Of a stretch of DNA of 64,000 bases, positions 11,001-21,528 are shown one piece after another. Numbering within the stretch: the stretch's first letter is position 1; each line of letters opens with the position of its first letter. The notes beneath the pieces are model-generated. The model was not told the DNA's origin and searched no databases. It saw only the letters and a program-made list of their open reading frames with translations. Where the stretch lies: positions 124,001 through 188,000 of the forward strand of contig MU008209.1 in the NCBI GenBank assembly GCA_010909165.1. The letters are read 5' to 3'. A program made the translations under genes and the position numbers. The DNA is from Anthoceros angustus (Eukaryota; Streptophyta; Anthocerotopsida; Anthocerotales; Anthocerotaceae).

Positions 11001-11402
11001 CCTAGATTGTTTGGGCCATCTTACTGTGGGAGGGAAGGGGACTTCTCCCCTTCACTCTTATCCCAACAGTGGTTCCATGTTAAGTAGTTCGGGAGACTTA
11101 GTGCGAAGCCTTGGCGCCATGTCCCGAAGAGTGTGCAAGCAGGCTAGGCTTGGAAGAGTGCACTTCTCTCTCCCGGGCGGGTAAACCCTGCGCAGCGTGA
11201 GTTAGCTCGTCCCCAAGCGAGACCAGCAGCCAAGGGAGGCGCAGTAGACCAAGTGTATATCACTGCCGGGAATTGAGACTCCGACACAAAGTTGGATCAA
11301 GTCAACCGTTGTTGAGCGGCTAGGACATCGCGCCCCTAACCTGACCTGTCTCACAACGGTCTAATCCCAGCTCATGTTGCCTATTGGTGGGTGAACAATC
11401 CA
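8051..11402 (-). mobile_element. LINE-type retrotransposon remnant B with reverse transcriptase
   Basis: Minus strand. From 5' to 3' it shows an upstream frame (10,844-10,476) and a 192-residue RT frame (9,916-9,338) with SWRPITLLPVFMKVF and AGCLDGNITLVLVLEHAR, the finger region of non-LTR RTs. Motif A is like VFVYFTDLKNAF and motif B like RGIPKG(T)..SP. A copy of the catalytic box reads YVDN instead of YxDD near 8,255. The motif A-B part is repeated in tandem (RGI-box copies near 9,140, 8,560 and 8,360). Frames are broken and the element is dead. Its 3' end is replaced by the minisatellite. Confidence 0.75.
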
Positions 11403-11639
11403 ATACTTGGTGAATTCTTTCAACACAATGATAGGAAGAGTTGATAAAACTCTTCGTATCATTGGACTCTCATTGTTAATCATTCCGAGAGAATAAAATT
11501 CGTTGCACACAGTTTCTAACGTCATAACGTTTGTGGATTGGAATATGTCAACAGGCTATACTCTCATTCCTATACTCTCACTAGTAGTCATTCCGAGAGA
11601 ATAAAATTAATTACGCTTCTAACGCCATAACGTTAGTGG

Positions 11640-11990
11640 TTGCATATCTCAACAAGCTGCAGCAAACGTGGCTCCATCAATGTGATGTAGTGTGACTTTG
11701 TCAAGGCCAAATAAGAATGTGAAGTGCAAGCCCTTGTTTGATTCAAGAGTCGAGAGCGGAAGAAGGACTAGAAGGCCGTTGTACAATGCCATCCACTATG
11801 CCAAGCAAGTCACGTGTTGAGCATGGGAACGCGTCACTCCATATCTCAAACTTTGTGCTCAAAATAGTCTTTTCTTTGAATTGAGAAGTAAAATTCATAT
11901 AATTAATAATTGGTGTAGGTGGCATCGTCATAGGAGAGGACGTCGATGCCATTGTTCTGATGATCAAGCTATAATATGATAATATAAAAG
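11640..11990 (-). mobile_element. Ty1/copia gag N-terminal remnant, unit 2
   Basis: Minus strand gives PPTPIINYMNFTSQF, KFEIWS and then STRDLLGIVDGIVQRP, matching the N-terminus of copia Gag proteins (short DGT.F..W...L...DLWGIVDG core). No downstream pol. The 108-bp duplicated AT-rich block lies just left (11,472-11,645). Confidence 0.65.
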
Positions 11991-12611
11991 AAGTAAGTTA
12001 TGACTGTAGCCGAGAGGGCGTCTAATATAGTTATATAAAAAAGCTTGATAAGCAAAATTATTATGAAAACAAAGATTAAAGTCAAATAGCCCAGTGAACT
12101 ATGCGACGATCACTTGGGGCAAAGACTGTAGCAAGGTGCTAAACTGCGTGAGCAGCTGATTGCACCAACTCGGAGAGCTGATGAAGATGATTCCAAAGAT
12201 GATGACACTCCAATTGGAATGTTCAACTCTTGAGCAGTAGCACTTGCTTGCTCATAAAGATAGCGCTGAGTGGCGATGTTGTCAAATAGTCATTCCAATG
12301 GATGGATCAAAAAGGACGTTGCTATAAACACTTGGCCACAAGCCGCGATTATCCCACTAATTTTGATACCTCTAGCTTCAAATTCAAACTAAAGGATCAA
12401 TAGGCCATGCTTTCGTAGTTTGTATTCATACTGAAAATGAAAATCAAATGAGCTTTTACCCTTGTGTTCCACACGAGATTTTTATTCTCGTTGAGCTCAA
12501 AAGGATTTCTATCTTAGGACACCTTGTTGGTCCGATTTGGCTGGGGTGACACATGTGTTCGGCACATATGTTAAAAGATAACGCGCAAGAAGCACGCCTT
12601 AAGATCGGAAG

Positions 12612-12735
12612 CGGGGGTAAAGCCCCGCCTCCACCTCATGGAATAAATAAAATAACGTTAAAAGTAGTGGTAAGGGGGCAAAGCCCCGCACCACCTCATG
12701 AAATAAATAAAATAACGTTACAAATAGTGGTATTT
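12612..12735. repeat. 62-bp hairpin tandem repeat, unit 2 (2 copies)
   Basis: Same GGGGGCAAAGCCCC-headed monomer as in the other units, two copies, upstream of the BAHD-derived ATG at 13,178. Confidence 0.8.
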
Positions 12736-13414
12736 CACTTGCGCCTACGGCTCCCACTTATTCTACACCTCTTAAAGTCATTTCGCAATGATTGCATGCC
12801 GCCATGCCTTCGTTTTATATTACCCTGTGAGCTCAAGGGTTTTCAGAGACGGCGCCTGTTGGGAATACCCTGCAAGAGGACGACCTAGTTTGCACACTCG
12901 CATAAGAACGTCCAATCGTTGGACCGGAAACCGCGGTGAAACCACGGGAGAAACTAGAGAGGCAACTTCGAATACGTTAACAGGAAACTACGAAGAGGCA
13001 TGGAGAGAGACCAAATCAGAAACGTGCCACAGGAACTTCGTGGAATAACAGGACGGATAGAAGGACACGACGGAGGAGAGCTTACAAATTGCAGCCTAGC
13101 AAGTGTAGGAAGGAGGAGGTTGAATTGGAGTGCATCATTCATCGCTGCAGATCGAGTCGCCGATCGGAGCGGACAACATGACGCGCATCAACTACTTCGC
13201 GGAGCCATCTGAATCGGAGGCCAATGCACTCCGTTTCACGCTCCGGGAGGTGTGCTACGTCTTCCAGATAGAAGAGGGGTCTGAAAGAGGTTGTAGTGAC
13301 CGCCGTCTTGGTTCGTGTGACTTGGTGGACTCATCGTTTCGGACACAACCCCTTGCGTTAAGTATGACTGAAAAATTGAGAGATTCTTTCGAGAGATCCT
13401 TCGTCTGGCCATGA
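12736..13414 (+). pseudogene. BAHD promoter/5' copy fused to foreign sequence, unit 2
   Basis: Promoter, 5'UTR and first codons match the intact BAHD gene up to 13,260 (ATG at 13,178), then switch to the same foreign sequence as units 1 and 3. The chimeric frame ends at 13,414 after 78 codons. It lacks all catalytic motifs of BAHD enzymes. Whether the promoter still drives a transcript into the downstream GRDP fragment cannot be read from sequence. Confidence 0.8.
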
Positions 13415-13749
13415 ACGTCCCGACCGTTGGGCTTCAGGTGTCTCGTGCTTACATGACGAACGCAAGGTTTCTGATAGTCTCCTACATCTGGGTCGTGTGA
13501 AATAATCCAGCCAGGCAGGCGAGGTGTTTCTGGTGCCCACCTACGACATCGATCTCTTCTGGCACGCACATCAGCTGAGTCCTGTGGCTTATCAGGCTGA
13601 CGACGGCGATTTTGGGAAGAATCTTCAACCACGATGACACTGATAGTGACAGAAGCTCCGGGCAGAAGCTGGATGTAGGATTCTCGGCAACATCTGAGCT
13701 GTGGGGACAGGTATACGGGTTTGAGTACTTGCGCTGCCGGAGAAAGTGA
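13415..13749 (+). pseudogene. GRDP-like (DUF1399) gene fragment, unit 2
   Basis: In shifted plus-strand frames: QVSRAYMTNARFL, then VPTYDIDLFWHAHQLSPVAY, then HDDTDSDRSSGQKLDVGFSA. This order matches the conserved core of plant glycine-rich-domain proteins (WH.HQ followed by a HDD..D...G.KL..GF box). A stop follows at 13,747. The fragment starts directly after the BAHD fusion point, so the two formerly separate genes now lie in the same orientation. Confidence 0.65.
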
Positions 13750-14637
13750 TATTGTTTTCGCAAAGATCCTGGTTCCTCCTCCTTCACCATCGCCTGGGCC
13801 ATCGATTGGGTCATGCCCATCAACAGTGTGCACACATCTACCCACCAGAACCACCTCATTGCTCATTGCTCTCCGTGAAGCAGACAAAAGGTGGACCCTC
13901 GCATTCCACGGTCCACCCATAAGGACGGCAGGTCACCGACGATACAACACCTACCCGGTGGCAAAGCACTCGGCAAGTCCTGGGCTGTGGGGTCCGGCTC
14001 TCGCATCTGCTGCTACTAGGCCGTGCCCACGAAGCTGCTTCCAAGTTGCAAACCATCCTGTTTGTGGGGACAGGGAGTCATCAGCGACCCAGCAAACAGA
14101 CAGACGGAATCAAGTGTCCCTGTTCCGGCAGCATCTCCAGAGAGCGTTGTTGATAACCGCTGGGCTGCAGGGCTCATCAATCGGCTATTTCCGGCCGAGG
14201 TAACCACAAACAGCCCAGTTAACGCACCCCGCAGGTGCTTCGCTTTCCAAAGGTGTCGGGATCGGAGGTGACTCGCCACAGCGACACCTTCTGGATTCTA
14301 TTCCACCTGCGTCCAGATTGGCCCACCCGGAGGGGGAGGGGGAGGGGCAGCCCGGCAGGGCCTCCACGCTGAATGCGGTTACCACCGCCCTCTTAGTACT
14401 GTGCTTGGTGTCACTGTGGTCTCCAGTTCTGGCTGGACCGGCAGTTGGAATCCGCTACCTTTCTTCAGAATCTTTCCTCGTCAGGGGGCCACAGATGACG
14501 TGCTCGAGCTTGGAGTGCTGTGTGACACAACACGGTGCTTACCTGCTTATAGAACGTGGGCAAATCTCACCTTGGAAGCTCCTGCCTGCTACGGACTGTA
14601 GCATTATCTTAGTGGACTGTAGAACTAGTGAGCCGTG
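13750..14637. other. Unassigned DNA between GRDP fragment and PPR copy, unit 2
   Basis: Shared with unit 3 (26,882-27,840) and deleted in unit 1. Several short plus-strand open stretches with GC-rich coding-like composition, all broken. They may be later GRDP exons, but I recognise no domain. Confidence 0.4.
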
Positions 14638-15105
14638 ATGTCATGCAGCATTTTCGAGATTGATCTTCCCTGTGGGTTTCGGACAGGGCCCACGCATCCA
14701 GCCCTTCTTGACCGCTTTTATAAGCGCAGAACAAGGGTGAGCTCTCATTTGGTGCATTCCTGTCGTCGTCTGTTGCTTCTTGCCATCGTGCTGTTGACGG
14801 TTGTGGAGGGCCGAAGCCTTCATAAACTTATCCGTATTCCTGTCGTCACAATTCGTCAAAATTGCGGCTTATGCTCCAGCCTCATCCATGTGTCTTGTGA
14901 CATATCCGTAGCGAGAGCCGGGGCAGCTTTCCGATCATCAGTCGATGTTGATGAACCGTCAGGACTCTCATCATACATGTACAGCTGCCACGAAATGCCA
15001 CCACCGTACTGCTCGAATTCAAAAGAGAGGGTCACTGCATGTATTGGAATTCAGGCCACATTCAGCCGACCATGTGTCCAGAAAGAAAGGATCGGCGAGG
15101 GTTGA
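14638..15105 (+). CDS. Weak ORF with hydrophobic segment, unit 2
   Basis: ATG at 14,638; 155 residues. A hydrophobic stretch (RRLLLLAIVLLTVVEG) about 50 residues in resembles a signal peptide or membrane anchor, followed by a Cys-containing tail. A TATA-like ttttataagcgc lies inside the frame at 14,716. The unit 3 copy (27,841-28,284) keeps the hydrophobic part but changes frame after it and lacks the ATG. No family recognised; probably not a functional gene, and it runs into the 3' side of the PPR pseudogene. Confidence 0.2.
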   Translation: MSCSIFEIDLPCGFRTGPTHPALLDRFYKRRTRVSSHLVHSCRRLLLLAIVLLTVVEGRSLHKLIRIPVVTIRQNCGLCSSLIHVSCDISVARAGAAFRSSVDVDEPSGLSSYMYSCHEMPPPYCSNSKERVTACIGIQATFSRPCVQKERIGEG

Positions 15106-15125
15106 GGGAAAATATCACCTGGGAT

Positions 15126-17635
15126 GACGAAACCAGACCCAAAAGTCGTCGAACTGTGTCGATTCCAGCCAGGTAGCTAGAATTTGGAAATCTTGCAGGG
15201 GTTTTGTGTCCACTCTCGGGAGTTGTGCTGTCCATGACCATGAACCAGGTCCAAAATCTAAAACGGCACATGAAAAGCACAGAAATGACAAAGAGTAGGG
15301 AACCATTAGCATGGCGAGAGACACCATGTGGGCTGGTTTTCGGGCTTCTCAAGAAGGACGGCATGCTCAGCAAGCTCACGGCCTCCAAGCAAATTGGCGC
15401 ACTGTCTATCTCGTGGAAGGAGCTGCTGGCTTCTCCAACCTTATCACTTGACAAGAATTTTCCACTTTTGTCACCTAGACCAGGCGGAGGAGACTCGAAA
15501 CCTGCTGCTCTGCGTCTTTCAGTCTCTGTGACTCCACCGACGAAAGGGCCATACCATCTTCGAACGGAAGCTCTGAGGCATGCCACGGATGATGATGGGC
15601 TTACTGTCATTTCCGGCCATCCATCATCAGGAATTCCTCAAAAGGGTAGATGGATCCTGTTGTGCAATATGCTCATTCCTTTCTCCCACCAGAAATCTAT
15701 GTACCTGCTTTTCACCTCCATAGTCGCCACAGCAGGTTTCTTGCTAGCTCCTGCTACCATTCTTTGTGTTTCAATCCTGTCTACAACGGTCCACATACCT
15801 GCATCTGCATAGGCGTTAGCCATGAGCACATATGCTGACGCGCTGAGGTCCAGCCTACAATGCTTTCAAAACACCACATCGCCCTCTCTATATCCCGTGA
15901 CTTTTGCAGGCATTCAACAAAGACCTTAAGCCCACAACATTACTTTGGCCTCACATGACAACAGCATCTTCTCAGCCTCATCTAAATGGCCCGCACGCCC
16001 AAGAAGATCAATCATGCAATTGTAATGCTCAATAGTAGGTCGATGCCATGCTGTTCAGCCATGGAATCGAAGTTTGCGACCCTCCTGGACCAGTCCTCAT
16101 GACTGCATGCTGCTAGAAGGCAAATAAAAGTAGCACCATCAGGCTGAATGCCATCAACTAACATCTCCTCAAAACAAGCTAGTGCTGACCATCATCACAA
16201 GTACCATACCCAGATATCAGGGCATTCCATGTCACCACATCCTTGGTGTTCAAGCTGTCAAAACCTGGCGTGCATCTTCCAGTTCGCCACATTTTGCATA
16301 CATGTCCACAAGGCAGTCACCCAACACTACGTCATCTAGCAGTCCTCTCAACAATCTGTGAGTGCACCTGCTTGCCCTTCTGTAAGGCACCAGTGCTTGC
16401 ACAGGCCTTCAGAAGGCAAGAAAAGTAACATGGTCAGCCAAAATCAGGCCCTCCTTCTCCATTTGCCCATACAGACCAAGCGCCTCATGTCCAAGACCTT
16501 GCTGGGCATACCCAGCAATCAATGCCGTCCATGTCACCACATTCTTAGTCGCCATGCTGTCAAATACCTGGCGTGCATCTTCCAGTTCACCACATCTTAC
16601 ATACCCATCAATCAAAGCATTCCATGTCACCACATCCTTTGTGTTCATGCTGTCAAAAACATCATGCATCTTTCAGTTCGCCACATTTTGCATACATGTC
16701 CACCAGGAAGGTACCAACGAACAAATTGAGAGGAATGCCACTGCGATACATCAAAGTGCACCTTTCTGCCAGACTCCAAGTCAGCGGCAAATGCACAAGC
16801 TTGAAGGGCTGCTATGAAGACGTGAGCATCCTTTCACTCCTGACCTACGCATCTCAAGGTACAGTTGTATGGCCTCACCAGGCTTCCCATGCTTGGAGTA
16901 GGCAGAGATGATGGAAAACCACATGAAGGCATCTGGTTTAATTGCCCACCCTGGTGAACACATCCATGGCCTCCTCTAGTCTACCTCCACGTGCATACAT
17001 GCGCAAGATATGGTTCTCAAGTATGCATCCGACTCGTACCCGAGGTTAATAGTGAGGTCATGAACTCGTCGCCCTAAAACAAGATCCTTCTTAGCTGTAC
17101 ACAGTTCCAGCAGAGTGTAAACCAGAGACCGAGAAATAGCAAAGTCTGTCAGCGCCAGAGAATCCAGGGCTCCAACGGCCTCCAAAGCTTCCCATGCTGA
17201 CATGACGTGCTCACGGTTACAGCAGTGACGACGCCCATTTCCGATTCTTCACGACTGCCAGGTTCAGGCTTATCCGGAGACCTGGACTCGGAGGAAGAGG
17301 TACCATGACCCATCAGCATATCTAAGAAACGAGCTACTCATCAACCCAACCTGGAAACCTGTTTACCCACAGCACCTCCCCGGACCCGCCATCGCTGGAT
17401 ACCCGTCCCCACCCACGTATTCTCCCGCAAATGGAAATGCTCGGCTCCTTACACTGCTGCACCTGGAGGCTTGCTTGTTTGCCGGGAGATGAGCCCCTGA
17501 GGTGAGGTGAGCGGGAGCTCCTCGTACAACCCCTGTCCACACACCAATTTGTTGGGTCCACAGGAGTCCCCGCCGTCGCATCGCCTGATCAGCCTGAGCG
17601 AGAACTGACACGCCGCAAGGCAATTGCAAGTGCAA
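15126..17635 (-). pseudogene. PLS-type PPR protein pseudogene, unit 2
   Basis: Minus strand. A clear ATG at 17,203 starts MSAWEALEAVGALDSLALTD and the first PPR-like helices (SLVYTLLELCTAKKDL). Later fragments carry KPDAFMWFSIISAYSKHG, DVVTWNALIDGY and NVVTWTALIAGYAQQGLG. The E-like part (VLMANAYADAGMW) is near 15,830-15,640. Frames change repeatedly, so no full protein is made. The first two frame breaks (around 17,010 and 16,945) are also present in unit 3. No DYW domain seen. Confidence 0.8.
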
Positions 17636-17742
17636 ATGGCGAACAGAATGGAGATTGCGGAGTGGCTTTTGAGCTACCTTGAAATGAACTATCTTAGTGG
17701 CTTCGAGCTACGTTGAAAATGAACTATCTCACCTTTCTATAA

Positions 17743-18075
17743 CCATGGATTACTGCAGTGGTATGTCTAGGTGCGTAGGGTGGATAGGTTTCAGGTTCAT
17801 ACCACAATCCCTCCTTATCATTTTAAGGGTCCCCACCACACTCGGATATGCTAGAGCCGTCAGATCCGGACGGGGTTGGGACTTGACGGACCTATTACCG
17901 CTAGGGCTGAACGGAACCAGGGTCGGACGGAGCCGTTGGGTCGGAACAGCCTCCTTAGGACCGAATGGGACGAACCATGGATTATTCCAGTGGTTTGTCT
18001 AGGTGCGTAGGGTGGATAGGTTTTGGGTTCATACCTCACAATCCCCTCTTATCATTTTAAGGGTCCTCACCACAC
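17743..18075. repeat. Direct repeat pair upstream of PPR copy, unit 2
   Basis: Same pair as at 6,887-7,220; copies start at about 17,743 and 17,977. Confidence 0.75.
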
Positions 18076-18214
18076 TTAGATATGAATTACTCATTAAGGA
18101 TTAAAATGATTCGTTAAGAATTACAATTATTCATTAAGAAATACCTGGACCTAGCCATCCTAAATCCGCACCAATCAAGGTATGGCTTCGAACCTAAGAA
18201 AAAAATGCCTTTTC

Positions 18215-18525
18215 TAACCGTTGTTTTGGAGCGTTGTTTTGAAAGCGTTGTTTTGGAGCGTTGTTTTGGAGTGCCAAATGTAGTAGTGAAAGCGACCGTC
18301 GTGGTTGGATGCAAAATGTAGTAGTGAAAGCGGCCGCAGTTTTGGGGTGCAAGATGTAGTAGTGAAAGCGGCCGCTATTTTCGGGTGCAAAATGTAGTAG
18401 TGAAAGCGGCCGCTGTTTTGGGGTGCAAAATGTAGTAGTGAAAGCGGCCGTTGTTTTGGGGTGCAAAATGTAGTAGTGAAAGCGGTCGTTGTTTTCGGAT
18501 GCAAAATGTAGTAGTGAAGCGGCCG
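18215..18525. repeat. 38-bp minisatellite, unit 2
   Basis: About six copies of a motif containing aaaatgtagtagtgaaagcg followed by gccg(c/t)(t/a)gttttgggg; only a few 15-bp gttttggagcg copies precede it. Minus-strand translation gives a repetitive SLLHFAPEN/FTTTFCT string, an artefact of the repeat. Confidence 0.9.
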
Positions 18526-21507
18526 TGCGGGGAAGCTGAAGGACGCACTTGCCTTGTACATAGAGTTCTCCTTAGAGCTCGGATCCATGCGCCTTCAATC
18601 CCCACCATCCGCACTTTGTTATTTCGAATTCCATTCCCACCTAGTCGTAGTAGGCGGACTCGAAGGACCATTACTTGGATGTCGCTCCATCGGAAATTGA
18701 GCCTCATTATCCATAGTCCACCCGTGGATCGCGATGTAGATGCATCCCGAACTGCGTGGCGGTCATGTTCCACCCATTTGGAGAGGTGTCCGCCGACGGC
18801 CGAATGTGAGAAAATGGCGTTCCTTGGGGATACCTCGGGAGATGAGGATTTCATTGGAGGTGCTTTGGCCCTTGACGAGGCGCATCACGCCCGGACGGTC
18901 TCAAACCACATAGCTTTGAGCGAGGGTGGAGAGGGTATCCCTCGCGATCTATCGCGACCTATCACTGCACGAGGGCGTGAGAGCAGATCCTATCTCTGCG
19001 ACGGCGAGAGGCTTATAGTGTTCCTTGGGGATGCCACGAGATATGAGGATCTCCTCAGGTATTTTGGCCTTTGAGGAGGCGTATCTTCCTCCTCGAGCAG
19101 TTTCAAGCTATCGATCTTGGTGTAGGAAGGGTGTCAAGTGTATGATTTTAGAAATGAGGCCAATTTCCACAGTCTCAATGCGTTTTTGAGATCCGTAAAG
19201 TAGATAAAACCGCCTTGTGTGCTGGTGTGTTTGAGAACCGGGGCAAGGGTGATGTTGCCATCGAGCCCCTGCCACCCTGTGTGACTCTTATTTGTATGGT
19301 GGACCGAGGTTGAAGAGGTCATGTTGTGTCGCCACGCGATCAGTGGAGAATACCTTCATGAATACTAGGAGCGTGATAAGGCACCACCTCGAGGTCGATG
19401 GAGGGAGCGCTCGGGCCAGGCGGATCTAATCCACTTTGTATGTCGGAAGATCATGAGGTTATTTGTAGGAGAACAACACGTAGCCATTGTGCCAAGCTTG
19501 GGGGCAAGTTTTGGGACTTCATGGGAGCCGCCAGACGGGTCCTCGTTCCCTATGTGCCGAATGTGAGAGGGCTTATAGTGTTCCTTGGTGGATGCCACGA
19601 GATATGAGGATCTCCTCCGAGGTGTTTTGGCCTTTGAGGAGGCGCATCTTTCCTCCTCGATCGGTTTCAAGCTATCGATCTTGAGAGATGAGTGTAGAGG
19701 AGTCAAGTGTATGATTTTGGAAATGAGGCCAATTTCCACGGTCCGAATCGTTCTTGAGATCCGTAAAGTGGATAAAACCGCCTTGTGTGCTTAGTTCGAG
19801 AACCAAGACAAGGGTGATGTTGCCATCGAGGCACCCCGCCACTCCGGTGTGACTCTTATTTGTATGGTGGATCGGAGGTTAGGCGGTCTGGAGTCTGTGA
19901 GTCGCTCCCGATCAGGAGAAGACCTTCATGAATCCGGAGCAGGCGTGATAGGCGCCAACTCACTGAGGTCGATGATGGGCCGTGGCTTGGGGGCTAGGCG
20001 GACGATTCCACTGTATGTCCGGGAAGATGCATGAGGTTATGGTAGGAGAATACGAGACGAGCCATTGTGCCAAGCTTGGGGGCAAAGTTTTAGGACTTCA
20101 TAGAGAGCTGCATCCCGGTCTAGTTTCCCATCCCCTTTCTGGATACATGTGGAGATCTCTTTGAGTTGGTTGATGAAGGTTCAGGGCCCTTCAAGCTCGA
20201 GATCTTGTAGTATTGTCTCTGCAACGCATACAGGGGTGAAAGCAGAAGGAAGGGTGAGCTCCTTCCTCACCACAGTCTTTGTCCTTGACATTCGCCACCC
20301 AATAACAAGAGTGGCCAGGCCTGGCCTCTAGTTCGAGCCGGCCCTAGAAACCATTGTGGAACCCACGGTCTTGCTAGTATCTCGTTTATCCGGACGGATG
20401 GGGACTCCGTTTGAAGGAGCGAGTTGGATCGGGCGCCCTAATGGGAGGTTACCTTGAGGCATTGAGAGGGGCCAATGTTTTGCAAGTATCTTCGCTAGGT
20501 CATTGAGTAGAGAGCGGACCTTGAGCTCGAGGAGCTCCATGGTGGTGTAGTCACCGAGTTCCTTTGCAAGCGTCTCCATAAAGCATTTGATCATCGAAGG
20601 CTTGTGACTTGTTTTCAAAAGCTTCCAACATTGTTCGGAGTGCGCGCACGTGAGGCGATAGGGAGAAGGTGAACCTTCCGCCGTTCCACTTGTGGCTCTA
20701 GTGCCAACTCCCCCAATGCGGGCTCGAGAGGAGTGTGAGGGCGTCGGTAACGGGACACATAGAGTACCCTCTTCTTTTGTTGAGTGTGTCGAGCGATCCA
20801 TCTCTCTTTTCAAGACGGACAGGGAGAGCCTCGGCCATGGGAAGGGGCTGGCGAGGTGGTCATTGGTCCAAAGGGGGCTCAAGGTCCTAGGCCTTGAGGC
20901 CTCGTAGCTATATACAATAGGGGCGTAACCTTGGGCGGGGTCCTCCTTGGGGCCTTGCGTGGTTGTGATGCCCCACCCTAGGGGAGCGTGTTGCCTTCTT
21001 GCCATCCTTCCCTTATTGCTCTTATCTGGGGTCCCAGGACTCAGACTTGCTTCTCCCCTTCACCTCACATTCTCGATTATGTGTGCAACTCTAAAAGGGC
21101 TCTTGTCTTGGCCGGTGAGTCGGGTCGGGTGGGAGCTTGAGTCTTGACCCTTTCTCCCCTTCCTTCAACTTTCATCATCTATGCTTTTTGGGCGGTTCGT
21201 CCTTCCTCCGAGTGTGGAGTCATGTCTCACAGGGGCAGGCGTATCTACCCTGTTTGAGCACATTTCTCGATTGTTCTAGTGTCTCATATGTTTTAATAGG
21301 AGATCCTTGTTATGAGTAGTCACCCTAGATTGTTTGGGCCATCTTACTGTGGGAGGGAAGGGGACTTCTCCCCTTCACTCTTATCCCAACGGTGGTTCCA
21401 TGTTAAGTAGTTCGGAGAGTGCGAAGCCTTGGCGCCATGTCCCGAAGAGTGTGCAAGCAGGCTAGGCTTGGAAGAGTGCACTTCTCTCCCCGGGTGGGTG
21501 AACAATC
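18526..21507 (-). mobile_element. LINE-type retrotransposon remnant C
   Basis: Minus-strand homologue of remnants B and D. The longest frame (21,005-20,328; 225 residues) covers the N-terminal region before the RT fingers (ELLELKVRSLLNDL, KHWPLSMPQGNL). The RT part (20,300-18,600) is badly broken by indels. It ends at the palindrome centred near 21,510, where an inverted relative begins. Confidence 0.7.
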
Positions 21508-21528
21508 CAATTCGATTGTTCACCCACC
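21493..21528. repeat. Perfect 15-bp-arm palindrome at head-to-head LINE junction, unit 3
   Basis: GGTGGGTGAACAATC (21,493-21,507), 6-nt spacer, GATTGTTCACCCACC (21,514-21,528). It joins the direct (minus) LINE end and the inverted (plus) relative. Confidence 0.95.

Larger units (their letters stand above)
9239..19693. repeat. Tandem segmental duplication, unit 2
   Basis: Second copy of the composite segment, with the same order of parts as unit 1. It keeps the 1.5 kb stretch (13,644-15,126) that unit 1 lacks. The BAHD-to-PPR half is close to the other units by eye, while the LINE half differs by many short indels. Confidence 0.9.
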
